Below, in pieces: positions 61,851-64,000 of a stretch of 64,000 nt of DNA (its first letter is position 1; every line of letters begins with the position of its first letter). The position numbers and the translations under genes are program-made. This DNA comes from Streptomyces sp. 549 (GTDB lineage Bacteria > Actinomycetota > Actinomycetes > Streptomycetales > Streptomycetaceae), in assembly GCF_030124175.1 (NCBI RefSeq), contig NZ_JASKMT010000007.1:62001-126000 (forward strand), in the 5' to 3' direction. The notes under the pieces were generated by a model, which saw nothing but the letters and a program-made list of their open reading frames with translations, was not told the DNA's origin and ran no database searches.

Positions 61851-62606
61851 GTGGTCTCGTTGTGGGAGCACTTCAGGAGTGGTGGCGGCAGCCGGGGGCC
61901 GAGGTTCGACACGGTCGGAGGCGCCTCGACGTACGCGATCGAGCTGACCAAGAGGTACCCGCGGCTTTCGCTCACCGAGCAGGGCGCGGAGAACGGCACC
62001 ATGCGCATCAACCTGTCGTGGCGGATGCGGGCCGCCGACTTCACCGAGCGCCCGCGCCGCCGCGGGTCGCTGCGGCATCCGCTGCAACTGCTCAAGCCGG
62101 AGCCGGTGCACGCCCACACCCAGGGCATGGTGAACGTGGACCTGGACCTGGCCTGCCTGTACGAGCTGGCGGACGGCACCAAGGGCGTGGTCCAGCCGCT
62201 GGGCGGGTTCTACGGCGCGATGAACGAGCCGCCCTTCGTGAAGCTGAGCGGCGACGACCGGTTCGGCTCCGGCTCGGGCGAGACGATCTACGTCAACCTC
62301 GACCAGAGCGAGCAGATCAAGCGGCTCCTGGTCTTCGTCTACATCTACGACGGCACACCGGCGTTCGACCGGACGCACGCCGTCGTCACCCTGGTGCCCA
62401 GCAGCGGCCCGCACGTCGAGGTCGGCCTCGACGAACGGGCCCCGGACGCGCGGTCCTGCGCGGTACTGATGATGGAGCACGAGAAGGGCGAGTTGATCGT
62501 GCGCCGCGAGGTGCGGTACGTCTACGGCTTCCAGGCCGACCTGGACCGCCTGTACGGCTGGGGTCTGACCTGGGGGCGGGGCTACAAGTCGACAACCCGC
62601 CACTGA
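61851..62606 (+). CDS. TerA-like tellurium resistance family protein
   Basis: A 251-residue protein with a TerD-like beta-sandwich: YAIELTKRYPRLSLTEQGAE, NVDLDLACLYELADGTKGVV, DDRFGSGSGETIYVNLDQSE and the final GYKSTTRH. The type with a leading extension is annotated TerA-like in streptomycetes. GTG at 61851 (VVSLWEHFRSGGG) follows a GGGGG run; earlier in-frame ATG at 61725 lies in a GC-rich hairpin-like stretch and is less likely. It is 159 bases after the DUF475 gene. Confidence 0.85.
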   Translation: MVSLWEHFRSGGGSRGPRFDTVGGASTYAIELTKRYPRLSLTEQGAENGTMRINLSWRMRAADFTERPRRRGSLRHPLQLLKPEPVHAHTQGMVNVDLDLACLYELADGTKGVVQPLGGFYGAMNEPPFVKLSGDDRFGSGSGETIYVNLDQSEQIKRLLVFVYIYDGTPAFDRTHAVVTLVPSSGPHVEVGLDERAPDARSCAVLMMEHEKGELIVRREVRYVYGFQADLDRLYGWGLTWGRGYKSTTRH

Positions 62607-62652
62607 CCCGGGCAGCCGCCCCGGCCGGTGGGCGGGACAGCGGTTCCGGGCC

Positions 62653-63573
62653 TCAGCGGTTGACGAACTGCGGGCCCTGCGGGGGCAGGGTGAACGCGGG
62701 GTCCGGCTGCGGGTAGCCGTACGCGGGCTGCGCGCCCAGCACGGGCTGCGGGTAGCCGTAGCCCGGCTGCGGGGCGTGTGGCGGGGGGCTGGGGTAGCCG
62801 TAGCCGCCGGCGGGCGCCGACGGCACCGTCGGGTGCGGGCTGGGCACGGGGAGCGGCTCGGGCGCGGGGACGGGCTGCGGCTCGGGTTCGGGAACGGGTT
62901 CCGGTTGGGGCTGCGGCACCGGATCGGGCTCCGGCATCGGCGGCTCGTCGGGCGGTTCCGGCACGGTCCCGTGGACGGGCTCGCGGGGCTCGGGGACGGT
63001 GGGGCCGTCCACGCCGCCGGCCGAGGGCTCCTCGCCGTCCTCCACCAAGACGCCGAACTCGGTGGCCAGGCCGACAAGCCCGCTGGTGTAGCCCTGCCCC
63101 AGCGCACGGAACTTCCAGCCCCCGGCCCGCCGGTACAGCTCGCCGCAGATCAGGGCCGTCTCCGCGCCGGTCTCCGGCTCGATGTCGAAGCAGGCCAGGG
63201 CTTCGCCGCCGGCCGCGTCGCACAGCAGCAGCCGCAGGCCGCCGGCCACGTCGGCGAACGTGCCGCCGTCCGCCGAGGCGGACAGCAGAACGCGGTCGAC
63301 CCCCTCGTCCAGAGCGGCGAGGTCGACCTCCACGGTGTCCGCGACTCCGTCCGCGTCCCGGGACTTTGCAAGGTGGCGGACCAGGCCCGAGGGGTGCCGC
63401 GGCTGGTTGTAGAAGACGAAGTCCTCGTCGGAACGCACCTGCCCGTGGTCGGCCAGCAGCAGCGCGGAGGCGTCCACGTCGGGGGTGGCCGGCCCCGACG
63501 TCCAGCGCAGCACCACACGCACGGCCTCCGCGTGCAGCTGGATGTTCGAGCCCTTCGCCATGGCGTGCGTCAT
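62653..63573 (-). CDS. TerD-family protein with Pro/Gly/Tyr-rich tail
   Basis: A 306-residue protein. Residues 1-180 form a TerD domain (KGSNIQLHAEAVRVVLRWTS; DVDASALLLADHGQV; GETALICGELYRR-like) with several acidic calcium sites reduced. Residues 185-306 are low complexity: Pro-Glu repeats (PEPEPQPVPAPEPLPVP) and then four Gly-Tyr-Pro units (PGYGYPQP, PAYGYPQP). ATG at 63573 is used; ATG at 63561 is possible. It converges on the TerA-like gene, so is a separate unit inside the cluster. Confidence 0.88.
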   Translation of the reverse strand: MTHAMAKGSNIQLHAEAVRVVLRWTSGPATPDVDASALLLADHGQVRSDEDFVFYNQPRHPSGLVRHLAKSRDADGVADTVEVDLAALDEGVDRVLLSASADGGTFADVAGGLRLLLCDAAGGEALACFDIEPETGAETALICGELYRRAGGWKFRALGQGYTSGLVGLATEFGVLVEDGEEPSAGGVDGPTVPEPREPVHGTVPEPPDEPPMPEPDPVPQPQPEPVPEPEPQPVPAPEPLPVPSPHPTVPSAPAGGYGYPSPPPHAPQPGYGYPQPVLGAQPAYGYPQPDPAFTLPPQGPQFVNR

Positions 63574-63826
63574 GGCGTCATCCTGCCCTCCGCACGCGGC
63601 GGACGACAACGCGGGGGACCGCGCGTCCCGCAGGAACAGGGGCGTTCGTCACGTCGCGCGCCGGGACGTGCACCCGGGGTGCCGGGGTACTTCCGGGACA
63701 CCTGGGCACAAGGTGCCGGTAACGAGGTCTTCACGAGCGAGGGAACTCGCGCTCGGGGACCGCACGTACGATTGCCGGTCGGGCCCTCATGAGCGAGCCC
63801 GGCGAACATCAGCGAAACGGGGGCCC
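63574..63826. other. 253-bp divergent intergenic region
   Basis: No gene seen. It carries the leaders of the tailed TerD gene (minus) and of the lyase gene (plus). Confidence 0.4.
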
Positions 63827-64000
63827 ATGCGTCACTTCAGACATCTCACGCGTGATGTCCGGCATGACCTGTTCCATCAGGAACCTGCCGATTTCTGTCC
63901 CGACTCGCCCGCCCGCGTCCTCTCCGTCGCTCTCGGAGCCACCCTGTACAGCCCGGCGACCCGGCCGCGGCTCGCCGCGGACATCGTCAAGCAGGCGTCC
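63827..64000 (+). CDS. HpcH/HpaI aldolase/citrate lyase-family protein (5' part only)
   Basis: The first 58 codons are visible before the right edge. MRHFRHLTRDVRHDLFHQEP followed by ARVLSVALGATLYSPATRPR matches the lyase-like gene that accompanies ATP-grasp and phosphoribosyltransferase genes in the conserved 'biosynthetic' part of ter clusters, as I recall it. ATG at 63827 follows a GGGGG run. Catalytic residues lie outside the window. Confidence 0.8.
   Translation, partial: MRHFRHLTRDVRHDLFHQEPADFCPDSPARVLSVALGATLYSPATRPRLAADIVKQAS

Noticed and set aside
62677..62900. Repeated GGCTGCGGGTAGCC-like units considered as a repeat array or CRISPR
   Set aside because: They are in-frame codons for the Gly-Tyr-Pro and Pro-Glu tail of the TerD gene; no spacers of constant length.
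1..64000. tRNA, rRNA, insertion sequences, integrases, CRISPR arrays
   Set aside because: None was recognised on either strand: no cloverleaf-like gaps, transposase motifs or tyrosine/serine recombinase frames were seen. A tRNAscan or ISfinder run was not possible.

Overview
The window looks like a piece of a Streptomyces (or close streptomycete) chromosome. GC is very high throughout, GTG starts are common, and several genes are streptomycete hallmarks: two rodlins (aerial-hypha surface proteins), a sigma factor next to the primase as in the hrdA-dnaG pair, the fasR-fabD-fabH-acpP-fabF cluster beside aceE, and many GTGA/ATGA overlaps. No tRNA, rRNA, CRISPR array, insertion sequence or prophage was recognised. 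Family calls were made by eye from translated sequence.

Region 1 (1-3.7 kb, minus) is the end of a small RiPP cluster. In transcription order it has an MFS exporter, an S9 (prolyl-oligopeptidase type) peptidase, a 39-residue candidate precursor peptide and the first 77 codons of a B12-type radical SAM maturase that runs off the left edge. A 30-bp perfect palindrome separates precursor and maturase, and the exporter has the only in-frame TTA codon I noticed, so the cluster may depend on bldA. Region 2 (4.2-5.5 kb) has two tandem rodlins. Region 3 (5.7-10.5 kb) has an FGGY sugar kinase, an HrdA-like sigma factor and DNA primase.

Region 4 (10.6-22.6 kb, minus) is a cell-envelope locus: DUF3068 protein, GT4 glycosyltransferase, methyltransferase, a 1416-residue AftD-like arabinofuranosyltransferase, condensation-fold acyltransferase, methyltransferase, EamA-type membrane protein, Trm112-like protein, FkbM methyltransferase and GNAT. 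Most stop and start codons overlap. A divergent small DUF2613-like protein and a PucR regulator lie at its head. Gene content resembles the mycobacterial Rv0224c-Rv0236c (aftD) region, although streptomycetes lack mycolyl-arabinogalactan.

Region 5 (24.4-35.5 kb) is a sugar-acid catabolic set in three transcription units: IclR regulator plus SMP-30 lactonase; enolase-superfamily dehydratase plus zinc dehydrogenase; and U32-like protein plus ChvE-MmsA-MmsB importer. All three leaders carry a related 24-bp element, which suggests one IclR regulon. It is interrupted at 26.1-28.2 kb by a MarR-controlled quinone-oxidoreductase-like gene and ohr. Region 6 (35.6-40.2 kb) is a TetR/MFS/GH3 beta-glucosidase unit.

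Region 7 (40.3-58.3 kb) is largely core metabolism: GDSL lipoprotein, DUF3145, the fab cluster with fasR, pirin, a serine hydrolase, MerR, DUF4429 and DUF1023 proteins, then a less conserved patch (TetR next to a decayed MFS gene, two DnaA-box-like 9-mers, an I36 inhibitor-like protein, a K+ channel) and aceE-DUF3052-ahpE. The order ahpE-DUF3052-aceE-fasR-fabD-acpP-kas is also the mycobacterial order. Region 8 (59.1 kb to the end) is the start of a tellurium-resistance-type (ter) stress cluster: two TerD, a DUF475/TerC-like membrane protein, a TerA-like protein, a TerD with a Pro/Gly/Tyr tail, and the start of a HpcH/HpaI-type lyase.
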